A stretch of DNA of 64,000 bases from Whitmania pigra. Its lineage: Eukaryota; Annelida; Clitellata; Hirudinida; Haemopidae. The position numbers and the translations under genes are program-made. A model generated the notes under the pieces. It was not told where the DNA came from, searched no databases, and saw only the letters and a list, made by a program, of their open reading frames with translations. Shown piece after piece: positions 11,611 to 38,340 of the stretch; the stretch's first letter is position 1; each line of letters opens with the position of its first letter. The DNA lies in assembly GCA_021613335.1 (NCBI GenBank), contig JAJTWR010000065.1, positions 20,001 to 84,000 on the forward strand, written 5' to 3'.

Positions 11611-14600
11611 ATGGAGAAAGACAAGAAAAGTAAAAAGGGCACTCGTCAACAAGCCAAAAGGTTGTAGGAATAACACGTTTGCGTTTTAACTGATGTTGTC
11701 TGTTAGCATGTTTTCTGAATGTTTGTGGCACTATTCGCAATGTCGGTTCTAAGACTGAGACTGTAGTGATCTGATAGATAGGAACATTTTAATTGTGGTT
11801 GTCCAGTAAAGTTTTAACAGTTGTTTATCCGCCTTTTTTGGAACGCATGGTAACCACCATATTGCTACCATAAACTTTTAAAAAATTGCTAGATAAGATT
11901 AAAATGTTTATTTATTCATGTAATTATTTAGAATATGTTTTGAGACATGTTCATTGTTTTGTACATCATGTAGATGAGGACATCAGTGCCTGAGCTTGTA
12001 TATTGTGCAATGGGGAGGCTTTTTGAATGATTAAAATCTAATGATTGACTACCAAAATAGTGTATCATTATTGGCTAACATTTTTTCACGTCATTTTAGG
12101 GAGGAGAAGCCACCAAGTAAAGCCAAGAACCAGGTTAGCCATTGTAGCTAAGAATCTTAATCTAAAAGTGCAATGGCAGAAAATAGTGCAATCTTGAAAA
12201 TGTATGAAAGAGCATTCAGGTGCATGCATTTATTTCTGTGACAGAAAAAGAAAGTCGAGAGGAGTGATGATGAATCATCAGACAATGAAGATGTTCAAAC
12301 TGTCATTCCAACCCAGAAGAAAAAGCCAGCTTCACTCTTTGCCTTTGCCATGCTGGCAGATGATGCTGGTGATGATGATGTTAGTGAAGGCCTCGATAAG
12401 ATGTTATCTTGATGAAATTTTACCATCTCTTTGATTTGGTTGTTCTGAATAATTGTGACAATTATTGTGGTGAAGTCCTTTCTTCGAGGCTGGGTTTTTT
12501 GTATTTAGCCAATTTTTTTAGTGCCTTCTGTGTCCGGATAGGATGTGAAGGCACTTCTTAATCGATCTAACGTTTATGTAGCATCCCTACCCGAGGGCAT
12601 GCCCTGGCAGTGTGAGCTAGGTTATGAGGATGCAACCCCCCTGAGCCAACTCACACTTTTGTCAGCAAGTTTGCTCAGTTTCTCATTTCTACTATCATTC
12701 AGTAAAACGATCATGCTATAAACATTGAATTCATGCTTACACACATTTTCTACATCAATCACTTGAAACCAATCATCTCCGAACAGAAAAGCAGTGAATC
12801 AGAGGACAGCGAGCCTGAACCGACTGTCCAAAAGAAGCCAATTATCCAGGTGAACCAGAAGAATGCCAAGAAGCAACAGCCAACCAAAACAGGAAAGAAA
12901 AATCAAAAAGAAAAAGAAGAAGACTTCGATGCCGTATTGGCAGAGTTTTCGGAAAAACCAGCAAAGCAGACAGCTGCAGCGGAAAAGAAGGGAAAGAAAA
13001 TGAAGAAGGTAAATGGGTTTAATTTATTACTTTGTTGCATAAACTGCTTTTAATATGTAACTTGAAATTAAATACATTGATTTAAAATGATTTAATGTTT
13101 TAGGTACGTAGGTTAATATTTACATAATTTTTTAATCATTGTTTATTTTTTATTTTAGGTATTATTTCAATTGATTGATGTATTACTTCCATGTTCGTCT
13201 AACGAATGTGGCTCATAATTCTTTTGTTGTCTGTGTCCAGGGAGCCAAAGATGTCGATGAGATCTTCGAGAACCTCAAACTTCAGGAAGACATACAAAAT
13301 GGAACATCGGAACAACCCGCTCATCCACAGGAACAAAAGAAGTCCCCAGAGATTAGGGCGGACATGACAGCAGACGAACTAGCTCAGATCTACGAGCAGA
13401 TGAATATGGAGAATGAAGAAGACGACGATGATGTAAAGAGGAAAAAGAAGAAGGGAAACAAACAACAGCAACAACAGAAGAAATCTGAGAAGGAGACTCT
13501 GAAGAGTGGTGATGAAGAGAGTGATGATGACGACGATGAAGATGGGTCGACCGTGAAGTCGGCAGCGCAGAAAAAGAAGGAGAAGAAAGAACGACAGAAG
13601 GCAGAGAAGCTGCTCAAGGCTCAGGTTGGAACTGCTGGAAGACCTTTGCTTTGAGCTTTTGCTCAATCATCAGCATAGTTTATTAATTAGAATTGGCACA
13701 ATTAATTGATTGAAAAAACGTTATTGTAATTTTATTTAGCAATAAGCATTAATCCTTTTTGAAACCACAGCAAGCCAAGACAAAACCGCCTACAGAGAAA
13801 ATGAAGAAGGAGGGAACTGCCAATCAGGAGCCTCCCAAGAAGTCGGATGTTCAATCGGCAGGTTCGGATTCACTGCGAGACATTAACCGTCTACTGTTAA
13901 GACATTGACTGAGTGTTACTAAGATTAACCCTTAATGCTGTTCATCCATTGTACTTGTTGTGAAGTGCACTGCTTCAAACTTCCTACAGCCAAACCTGAA
14001 GTAGAGGTCGACGAGGACAACCAGGCTTCTAAAAAGGACAAAAAGAAAAAGAAAGGTGATGCCAAGGAGGAAGAAAAGACCAAGAAGTCCAATAAAATGG
14101 TTGGTCATCATCGACGAGCTACTAAACATAGATAATAAATACTCGGTTGATCACGTAACGATGGCCGTCGTCATAACAACGTCGACATTATTTACCAAAA
14201 GGTCAGCAAGATCCTCGAAGTGCAGAGGCTTCTCAAGGAGGAGGAAGAACGGAAGAGGAGAGAAGAAGAAGAGAAGATGAGAAAGGAGGAGGAGGAACAA
14301 AGACTAAGGGAGGAGAAGGAACGACTTGAACGGGAGAAGAAAGAAAGGAAGAAGCAAAAAGAAAAAGAAAGGTGATGCCAAGGAGGAAGAAAAGACCAAG
14401 AAGTCCAATAAAATGGTTGGTCATCATCGACGAGCTACTAAACATAGATAATAAATACTCGGTTGATCACGTAACGATGGCCGTCGTCATAACAACGTCG
14501 ACATTATTTACCAAAAGGTCAGCAAGATCCTCGAAGTGCAGAGGCTTCTCAAGGAGGAGGAAGAACGGAAGAGGAGAGAAGAAGAAGAGAAGATGAGAAA

Positions 14601-17600
14601 GGAGGAGGAGGAACAAAGACTAAGGGAGGAGAAGGAACGACTTGAACGGGAGAAGAAAGAAAGGAAGAAGCAAAAAGAAAAAGAAAGGATCAAGAGACTC
14701 AAGGCGGAGGGAAAGTTCCTCACTGAGAAGCAGAAGGAGGACCGAAAGAGAGCACAACAGATGCTCGAGAGCTACAAGGCCCAAGGTTGGTCGTGAATTT
14801 CAATTTGGGGTCGGCGGTCTTGCGGGTGTCTCAGAGTTTGGAGTGGCTTTTCGATTTGTTGTTGTAGTTAAGTAGCCTATCGATGGTGCAAAGGTTATTC
14901 ATGCCTTCATAATTGATGACTTATGTTTGATCATGTGTGCTATTGGTGCATTGAAATACTTCTGCAGGAGTTGAAATTCCCCTCCCTACGGACAAGATCG
15001 AGGCCCCCGTGGTGCCAGAAGAAGTGCCACAAGAGAAACTAAAGAGGGTTGTATATACTAAGAAGGCCAAGGTGAAGGCCCAGCAGCAGACAAGCTCTGG
15101 TACTCCATCTGTTACCACACCCACAGGTTAGCTACTTGGTTTTGGCCTACGGTATGGTTAAAATAGTCTATTTGGAGTGTAAGTATTGTAATACCCTGAC
15201 CGTTATATACTAGTTATTTGCAAGGCAATCATAGCTATAACTTCATGGCAGATTCAACCCAAATTTATTTATGTTCTCTACTTTTTATGGGTGTTAATTT
15301 ATCAGCATTAATTTCAATAAGCAAATTAAAGCCTTAATCATAGAAGCTAAAAATATTAAATGCTAACAATTCCTTCAGAGACTGAACAGCAGCTGCTCAT
15401 GCCTGAAGCTGACAAGGAGGAAAAACCGGAGTCTGAGGAAGACGTCAAGGATAATTGGGATGATTCATCGGATAGTGATGATGACAGTCAGGCCAGTGGA
15501 GCACAAGAGACTACAGATGGTTATTATTATTACAGTGATTGGCAAATGCCTCACCTAACGAACACTGCCAAGATCAGGTGCATCGCATAACGAACTCTTT
15601 TCACACAACAAACACCTGAGCTCTCGTTATTGTCTTATATTAAAGTTTACTTTTTGGAGGTGTAATATAAAAAACAATTGTAGAAATCTATTGCAAATTG
15701 TTTTGCACGACGAACCTCTTGCATAACAAACGTGGCAATGGTACGAATTGTGTTCATTGTGTTGGTTACCATTACGTGGTTAAATGGATTAGTTGTTACT
15801 GTCTTACTCCTCAAAACTATGATTTTTTGTATATAAATTTACGGTGGTATCATAACAACTTTTTATGTAATATTCAGTAGACTGACGTCTATCTTTCGAA
15901 GTACATTTTAACAAATTTCTGCAGACGTTCACCAAAAATGTCAGAAAAATCAGGCTCCCAATGCAAGTGATTCTTCAAGAGAGGAGGACGATGAGGAAGA
16001 GGAGGAGGATGATGAAGATGATGATGACGACGATTCATCGAGTGAGGATGAAGATGACGGAAAGACTCCACAGGAGCGGTTAAAAGAGAAAGCACTAGCT
16101 GCCATCGAGGTGAGGATGGTGCCTCTGAATTAATCACTTGGCAAAGTCAATGATCCATGGTTTTGAAATGGTTAATCTTACTTGCATCCGTAGAAACGAA
16201 AGGCAGCTGCCGAGGCAGCAAAGTCGGCAGACAAACTGAGGGCACCTGTTATCTGCGTTCTGGGACATGTAGACACTGGCAAGACGAAAATCCTGGATAA
16301 GGTACTTCTGATGATTTCATTAGTTACTGTCTATCTATAACCATTAACAAGTTACGGTCTGCCACTTGTTAGCGTTCCAATTATTCTAATGTGCATAATT
16401 GCATAATTTTTTCAGTTGAGAAGGAGCCATGTCCAGGATGGTGAGGCTGGAGGAATCACCCAGCAGATTGGAGCAACCAATGTGCCCCATGGTTCACTCA
16501 AGGAGCAGATTAAGATGTGCAAAGAGGTGTGTTGAGGATCACATAAGGTTCTTTTGAGTCAGAGCTACCTTAATTATGGAGAATATTAAATATTTGATTT
16601 AGAAAACAAAACAAAGGATCATGCAGTCGGGATGATTTTTTATTTACGTGATTTATACGTGTGAATCAAGTTTACTGAATGATTTGCAGATTGACCTCAA
16701 GATACCAGGTCTCCTGATCATTGACACACCTGGCCATGAGTCTTTCAGGTGAGTGCTTTTTAGAATTAAATTTCTGACAGTTTTTGTATGTCATTTGGGA
16801 ATCCCCATTTCTTTGTGATAATCTATCCTGTTACATTAATAAATAATGACAACAACAACAATGGATAATTCATGTGGCTCTGTGTGCATAGCATAGGAAA
16901 TGTATGTATTACCATGTTATTGTTTAACATGGGCTATCTTTAAGACCTGACAAAGTTGTATTTTCTTCTTCAGCAACTTGAGGACGAGAGGCTCCTCCTT
17001 GTGCGACATTGCCATCCTCGTCGTCGACATCATGCACGGACTTGAACCTCAGACCATCGAATCAATCAACATCCTCAAGCAGAAGAAGACGCCATTTATT
17101 GTCGCCCTAAACAAAGTAATCAATTGGCCACATTATTGCTGTTATGAAATTTGGGTTTGGTTGAATTGTTAGTATTATTATTTTTATCACTATTGATCAT
17201 GCCACCAATTTGCATATGACCATGTGAATAACTTATTGTGGATGTTACTATTTAATTATTTAGCAACTTTTCATTACTTGTCATCCTATTACACTCACCG
17301 ATTTGGGAAAGGCATACATACTTCATTGTTAATGCCATGAGATCATTATTGTTCAATAATATGTAATAATAATTGTAACATTCATGTCAACAACAGATTG
17401 ACAGGTTGTTTGGTTGGGTAACAAACTGCCATGCCGACATTGTCAATCAGCTCAAGAAACAAAAACCAAATACCAAGATGGAGTTTGATGAGCGAGCAAA
17501 GCATGTCATCGTCCAGTTTGCTGAACAGGTGAGATTTTCCTTTGATTTTTTAAAATTAACCACGATGTTTGAGCCAATGCTTGCCATTTTTTAGGGCCTG

Positions 17601-20494
17601 AATGCTCGCCTATTCTACGAAAACACGAAACCTCGCGAGTTCATCTCTCTTGTGCCGACATCTGCCACCACGGGAGATGGAGTGGGCAACTTGATGGCCC
17701 TCATCTGCGAGCTCACACAGACCATGATGCTCAAGAGGATCATGCTTTCAGAGGAACTCCAGGCAACAGTCATGGAGGTTAAGGCCATTGCTGGTCATGG
17801 CACGACCATCGACGTCATTCTTGTCAACGGCAAGCTGGCCGTGGGCAACACCATTGTGGTTGCCGGTCAAGAGGGACCTATCGTCACCCAAATCAGGTCT
17901 CTCCTGCTTCCGCCTCCGATGCATGAGATCAGGGTCAAGGTAGGTAGTGCTTGTCTCAATAAACAATACCCATAATCTTGGATGGCTACCAATAACAAAT
18001 TATTTTGTGATAAATTTATTGAGTTTGGTTAGGGCTATTGAGACTTAAGAAAAATTGACATTGACAAACATTTGATGTTTATTCAGAGCAACTTTGAGAG
18101 CCATAAGGAAGTTTTGGCAGCACAGGGTTGTAAGATTGCAGCCAAAGACCTTGAAAAGGCCATTGCTGGTCTGCCTTTGTATGTGGCACACAATCCAGAA
18201 GAGGTTGAAATTTACAGGGTGTGTATTACACAAATGCTGCTGTCCCCAGGATTGCAAAATTCAAGTCATTTTAAGTCATTTGACATAATTGATCAATAAC
18301 ATTTTATACTACAAAATCAGGAAGAACTGTCTCAGATGCTAAAGGACGTGCTGAGCGACATAAAAGTCTCTGAGAAGGGTGTCTATGTGCAGGCTTCAAC
18401 TCTGGGCTCCTTGGAGTCCCTCCTCAGTTTTCTCAAGTCCTCCAAAATTCCAGTGAGTGTGATTGTAATGAATGTGATGAATATTAGATTTTGGTATTAT
18501 GGTTCTGATGCTTCAGTTTTCTGGCATAAACATTGGACCAGTGCACAAGAGGGATGTCGTGAAGACGATGGCCATGCTGGAGCACGACCCACTGTGAGTA
18601 GTGATGATGAATGTTGTTTGGTGGCACAAAAAAAAATACTAGCAACTTTCTTTAGTTTTCTTATATATGTACAAGGATGACTTTGATGTCGACATTGATG
18701 ACAATGTAATAAAGGGTAAGTTATAATGACTTTGTCAACATCATTCCAGATTTGCCTGCATCTTGGCCTTTGACGTCAAGGTGGAAAAAGATGCTCAGGA
18801 GATGGCGGAAAGCAACAACATCCAAATATTCCAGGCCGACATCATCTACCATCTCTTTGACAACTTCACTGCCTTTAGGAAGAGGTACTACCAGCAAAAA
18901 CAGGAAGAGTTCAAGCACATTGCCATGTTTCCTTGCAAGGTTGATGGATGATTTATGATTTGCAGATATTTTATTTTGATAATGTGCTTCTTCCATGTCA
19001 ATTGTTTATTTCTATTGGAACTTTACTTGCTAATTAGCATTACTTATACTAATTACACATTATTTAGCACCTCTGATAAATACTTAGTTATATATTTTTA
19101 ATAATGTAGCTGTGGAATGGGTTTTGAACAAATTAAATATTGTTGTTCTATTTGTTATTATGATGGCTTAAGTGATGTTAGTATTGTTTAGCAGGGTTTA
19201 GCAAGTTGAGAAGTGTGTAATATAACAGCAGTATAATAGCTTAACACGCTATTGTTCTAATAATTATTACTATTGTTATAATAACATGGCACTAACACTA
19301 CTGCTTTCAATTGATTATTTAATTGCTTCTCTTTAACTTTTCCAGGTGAGGATAATGCCCGAGCACGTCTTCAATTCCAGGGACCCGATCATTTGCGGGG
19401 TGGTTGTGGAGGCAGGGTTCGTGAAGGAGGGTACCATTCTCTGCGTGCCCTCAAAAAATGTTGGTTCAGTTGTTGCTTTTGTTATGTAATAACTCAACTC
19501 AACTTCTTACAAAACAATAGGACTGAGGGTCAAACATCAGAATAATATTTTGCTTAGGGCACATTTGCAATTAAGAAAATAATACATTTAATAGGGCTAG
19601 TAGTGATTACAATTCTCTTGTTCGATTAATCGAAAGCAAATTGTTTATTGAGTGCAATGAACTTTAGCAACTTCACCTACCTTGCTGTCGAGCTTACAAA
19701 TAAATGCTTGGTCAACTTTGCACTAAAATGCAATGCTTCACACTGCCTTCATTACCAAGTGGTATCCAAACAAATAATAATATTAATATATGGGATCAAA
19801 GAAGGTAACCAAAATGAATTTAGAAATTACTGATTAGATGAATTTTTTTAATATTTAATTATCTCAAATAATTAAGATTGGAAAAATATAAATTATCTTG
19901 ATCTAAGCACCTCAGTGGCCCTTTGCCCACAAACATCTGAGCATCGCTGTTCTTTTAGTTCATAGACATAGGCCGCGTTAGCAGTCTCGAGGTGAACCAC
20001 AAACAAGTGGAGAAAGCCACAAAGGGCATGGAAGTCTGCCTAAAGATCGATCCCATACCTGGAGATGCACCCAAGATGGTAGGAAGGCACTTCGAAGTAA
20101 CGGATGAACTCGTCAGCAAGGTATGACCTTTGCTATATGTGGACAAACTTTTCGAAAATGGTCCAAACTTTCTAAGAGTCTGCCACATTATCCTCGAGGC
20201 ACTATTATTTGCTGGATATATTTACATCACTGAAATGCCATTAAAATTTTTTTGGGTGGTGGATAAAACTATGAATCTGTTAATTTCATAGATAATTACA
20301 TAATTGCTTGCATCACCACTAACTGTTAACAATAATTTGCATCAGCATTCCATGAGCTCATAATTCTTGTTGTCTTTAATTTATAGATAAGCAGAAACTC
20401 CATTGATGCTGTCAAGAACTGGTTCAGAGATGACATGGACAGGGCAGACTGGCAACTCATCGTGGAATTGAAGAAAATTTTTGGCATCATCTAA
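11611..20494 (+). CDS. EIF5B: Eukaryotic translation initiation factor 5B
   Basis: GTPase that joins the 60S subunit to the 48S initiation complex in the cytosol. Exons: 11611-11660, 12100-12133, 12245-12379, 12787-13008, 13241-13624, 13771-13861, 13990-14099, 14518-14785, 14968-15126, 15379-15519, 15925-16109, 16194-16301, 16416-16526, 16690-16748, 16974-17115, 17397-17528, 17595-17939, 18087-18218, 18321-18452, 18517-18593, 18750-18939, 19346-19459, 19959-20120, 20387-20494. They total 3591 nt, so 1196 aa, close to the animal length of about 1220. The N-terminal half is charged Lys/Glu/Asp-rich and includes the coiled [13 protein letters not shown] tract. The G domain has GHVDTGKT (G1), [10 protein letters not shown] (G2), DTPGH (G3), NKID across an exon junction (G4) and PTSATTGDG (G5). 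Domains II-IV follow, ending [14 protein letters not shown]. The start [10 protein letters not shown] is the first in-frame ATG. The gene carries an odd internal duplication at 14040-14687. Confidence 0.95.
14040..14687 (+). repeat. 316-bp tandem duplication inside eIF5B
   Basis: Two head-to-tail copies, about 14040-14355 and 14356-14671, appear identical. Each holds the end of eIF5B exon 7, the intron, and the first two thirds of exon 8. Both edges lie in the same A/G-rich phrase (caaaaagaaaaagaaagg), which fits slippage or unequal exchange at microhomology. In the first exon-8 copy the coding frame meets TGA near 14372, so that copy cannot be used. Splicing 14099 to 14518 skips it and restores the normal protein. 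Confidence 0.9.
15534..15600. mobile_element. Possible Tigger-type terminus in eIF5B intron 10
   Basis: The phrase cagtgattggcaaatgcctc followed by acctaacgaac has the look of a Tigger/mariner-type end. Related phrases (cataacgaac, cacgacgaac, cataacaaac) recur to about 15735. No matching opposite terminus was found, so this is a decayed fragment. Confidence 0.35.
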
Positions 20495-20627
20495 CAAAAG
20501 GAATACCTCTTAGCCTCCGCTGATGTACTTAGCCTGTTTCCAGATTTTGATTGCTCTAGTTGGATGAAAGTATGATGATTATGGTGATATGTATTTCGAT
20601 GGTACTCATTTGTCCAACAATTCTTCC

Positions 20628-20633
20628 AATAAA
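20628..20633 (+). terminator. Probable eIF5B polyadenylation signal
   Basis: The canonical aataaa hexamer lies 134 bp after the eIF5B stop codon and is followed by GT/T-rich sequence. It is the first such signal downstream. Confidence 0.6.
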
Positions 20634-20639
20634 TTGCAT

Positions 20640-21963
20640 TCACGTCATGAGTCATTCTTGAATACTGGCATAAAATGTAATTTGTGCTACACTTCTTAGT
20701 TAAGGTTTGTGAGCTTTATTTTCCCATTTGAGTCAAAAATTACCAGCAGCCCTGGAATATCTTGGTTTTAAAGAAGATGCTGTGGTTGGCACTTGGGATT
20801 ATTTTACAGAACAGCCATATACCTCAAAGTGAGAGCTGTGGACTTGTGGTTTCCAGTCCACGAGATCAAAGCTTTTCAGAACATCACAACAATAGAAAAA
20901 TGTTTAAAGTAATTTTAGTATAAATATTTTATCAGTGGTATTTTCAATGATGGTCAAGTTTCACCTCAACCCCAGCCCCAAAACGACTAATGAGAACGTT
21001 TTGGGAAGAGAATTAGCTACTCGATTCAAACCAGTCTAAACTCTAACTGAGTTGTCCCAAAGCTGATCCGCTATCGACAAGGTCGGGCAGTCCACAAAAC
21101 ACTAACTGACTCTCTTCCTTACAGCACAACGAAAGTAACGCGCGCTGTCACTACCACTTTCCTCGCTAGATGTGACACACCACTTAAGTGAGGAAGCATC
21201 TTCGAATGAGTAATGACGTGCACAACTTAATGTTCTTTTTTCGTTATTTTATTATTGAAATTACGCTATTTTTGCCCCGACATCGACGTAAGTCGGAATG
21301 AGATTCAAGTACTTACGTAATCACTCGACACACTGTGCGATCCCATCGTAATTGTGGATTATGCAAAAGTAGATTAATTATGGTTATTGCATAAACGATG
21401 TGGTAATGTAATTGTGATTAGGGCAGAGACATAATGGCACGCGTCAACTCCAAGCAAACTTTGACAAAATTAAATTAATTAAATGCAATCAACGCCCAAT
21501 ACAGTAATCCGAATCGTGAAGAGGCTCGAAAAGCAAGCATCCGCCGCACGGAATTCAAAACAACCAGCCCTGTTCTCCGGCCTATTTTTCTTTGGTGGGT
21601 GCTTTCGACGATTACTATGGATAAATATCGAGATCTAATATTTTGATGTTCGACCTTCATGACTTTTAGTTATAAACATTTAACTAGAAATTATTTTCAA
21701 AAATACAATAAGATTCCTCTTAAGTCTCTCCTTGTCGTAGATTGGCTGGTTTCTCTCTCTCTCTTACTTTAGTGAGATTGGCTTGCACACACATTGTCTA
21801 TATAACGAGCCTCGTCAAGCGCTAGGACTCTTTAAATACATATTTATATGTATGTTGGAAAAATAGGAGAGAAGAACAGCGTTTACCAAAGGACTTGCTC
21901 ATTTCCTTGACCGACCTGGCCTGTCACCGGACTCCTACCTGTAGGAGAAAGATTACTAGAACA
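20640..21963. other. Intergenic region and 5' UTR of the bZIP gene
   Basis: No gene or repeat family recognised. A tc-rich tract (ctctctctctc) at about 21751 and the unbroken lead-in to the ATG at 21964 suggest the last part is promoter or 5' UTR of the CrebA-like gene. Confidence 0.35.
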
Positions 21964-35923
<13,960 letters not shown>

Positions 35924-36738
35924 AGTGACTTCAGTCTTCAGAGATTTGGTAAAATTCTTAGTTTAATTTTATCTCTGCTGTTGTTGAACATGATGCATTG
36001 AAATCACACACGTACAAACCATCACTGAAATCTTTCAGTTCACAAGTTGGAATGAATGAATATGAAGCCGAAGTTAGAGAAAAGAACCAATGGACGTGTA
36101 AATGGAAGGAGTATGAATGACAGAATGTATGAAAGAAAGAACGAATTTAATGAACCAACCAATGGAGTGGACATCAGGCGATCATGATTGTTGGCTTCCT
36201 AGTGGATAGTTTTGACCACCAAACAGGCAGTAACAGCAGCAGCGAAGAAGCAGAAATTATTTTGTTTAATATTATTTTTTCTCGATTGTAAAATATTTTT
36301 TCGTGAAATTGTGATTCGTTGGTCTTCGGTGGTAATTGTTGCTGTGGTTGTTGTTGTTGTTTTACAACCGTCGTCGTCGTCGTTCTATTGCTCTTTTCTC
36401 CAGACCACTGTTCGACATTCAGATTCATCGATTCCAGACATGTTGTATCGTGTATTTCTTTTATCTTTGCTTATAATAATAATTATTAATCTAACTATAA
36501 TTTTGTTATTATTATAATCATTATTATTACTGTTATTATTTTAAGCTTAACATTTGAACCTGTTGTTGTTGAATTTTGTTTTTCATCCGAGCTCTCAGAG
36601 ATTTTGTCGTCTGCGCACTTTATTGCAGCTATTTTTGGACGTTCTTGTGGCTGGACATTGGTTCTGCCAGTTTTTCCAGTTGTAAATAAACTGAATAAGA
36701 CTTCTACTACAGCAACAACAACAGCCATGATTATGATA

Positions 36739-36770
<32 letters not shown>

Positions 36771-36959
36771 CACGGTGATAGTGACAATATTGTAGTTATA
36801 ATAATAATAACATTGATTATTAGTTGTTAGCGCTATTATTATTGTTAGTGATAAAACTTAATTTTAATAACCCTTGATAAGATGGTCCTTATTCAAACTG
36901 CATCTGAGTTTGTTGAGTTCGGATGATATGCTGTTGTTGATTTTAACGTTTTTATGATT

Positions 36960-36990
<31 letters not shown>

Positions 36991-37090
36991 GACTGTTATT
37001 GTAATTATTATTGGTTTGTTTTCTGTGGCATTACAATCTTTACCATAGTACTGCAATGATTAATTATTGTGATTATCAGCAATTGAGGTG

Positions 37091-37162
<72 letters not shown>

Positions 37163-38300
37163 TGTATTATTTTATTATTATTATCATAATATGCTGAACT
37201 TAATAATATTTTTTCTTTATTTTTGCCAGCGTGCCTTACTGCAATTTATCTTAAAAATATATTCCAGAACTTCACTTGAAAATGGGTTGTTATGCTCATA
37301 AAATGTCTTCCTGCGAACTGATTTGGTTTCAATCGAGCAGTTGATTACAATTTACATCTCAATCACGTGTCACTCATATCATGACCTACCTGGCGCCAGG
37401 TTTACCTGCAACCAATCTAAAGTAAATTGCTCAGCCCTACTGAATTCTTCTGTATCGGGCTGAATGATTCGAAAATAATTCTAATTAATGTGATGTATTG
37501 AATGTCTTTTTGGTCACATTTATATTTACAAGAGATTGCATCTTACCTGTTACTGACAAGTTGTTAAGCACTTTGCTATAGTGTGTTATTCATACCTGTC
37601 GGTCTACCTGAGTGTCTGTGAGGAGATGCGAGATCATTCGGGGCTTATCCATCCAGTGCCGAATGATCTTTGAACGTTTCCTGTTTTTGTCTCCAATCTT
37701 GCCTTCGTCACACTTTGGATCATTTTAATTGCGACTGTGGTGCGATGTCACGTGTTGACATTACTTTACATGACATTGGACGTCGTCATTATAATTGTGA
37801 AAATGTGAAAGTATGAAACTACTACTGCATTATTACATTATTGCATCATTACGTTATTACATCATTACGTTACATGGACATTCAGAAATCTCATTCTTTT
37901 GACGTTCTGTAGCGTTGAAACTAGGCAAATAGTTCGTGTCACAGCAGGTTTTTGCTTCTTGAGATGCAACGATGCTACCGGCATTCGTTACAATCCGTCG
38001 TTGTGCATTGTTACATCATTACATTACATGGACATTCGGAAAATTTTGCTTTCGCAATTCCCTCTTGAATGTATCCTCCCTTACCTGTAGTACGACTGGA
38101 TCTTGTAATGGTAATGTAACGTCTTAGTTCACTTAGAATGCAATGTAATCGTAATGCGATGTAACCTCGATGTAAAGTAATGTAATTTAATTGGAATGTA
38201 ATCGTAATGGAATGTTGTCAGTTTACTTTTAGTTAGGCTGCCTTCAAACATTTGGTTTACAAATGGATTCCATGCAGTATTCCCACCACGTCTCCTGTGC

Positions 38301-38340
<40 letters not shown>

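Noticed and set aside
12590..12655. Possible inverted repeat or structured RNA in eIF5B intron 3
   Set aside because: gtgtgagct and actcacac can pair only briefly; no known RNA family or transposon end fits.
13379..13666. Minus-strand Ser/Leu-rich frames
   Set aside because: They are the complement of the charged Lys/Asp-rich eIF5B exon 5, which is supported by homology and by the reading frame across all 24 exons.
14202..14371. First copy of eIF5B exon 8 as a used exon
   Set aside because: In frame with exon 7 it runs into TGA at about 14372, and no symmetrical splice out of it restores the frame.
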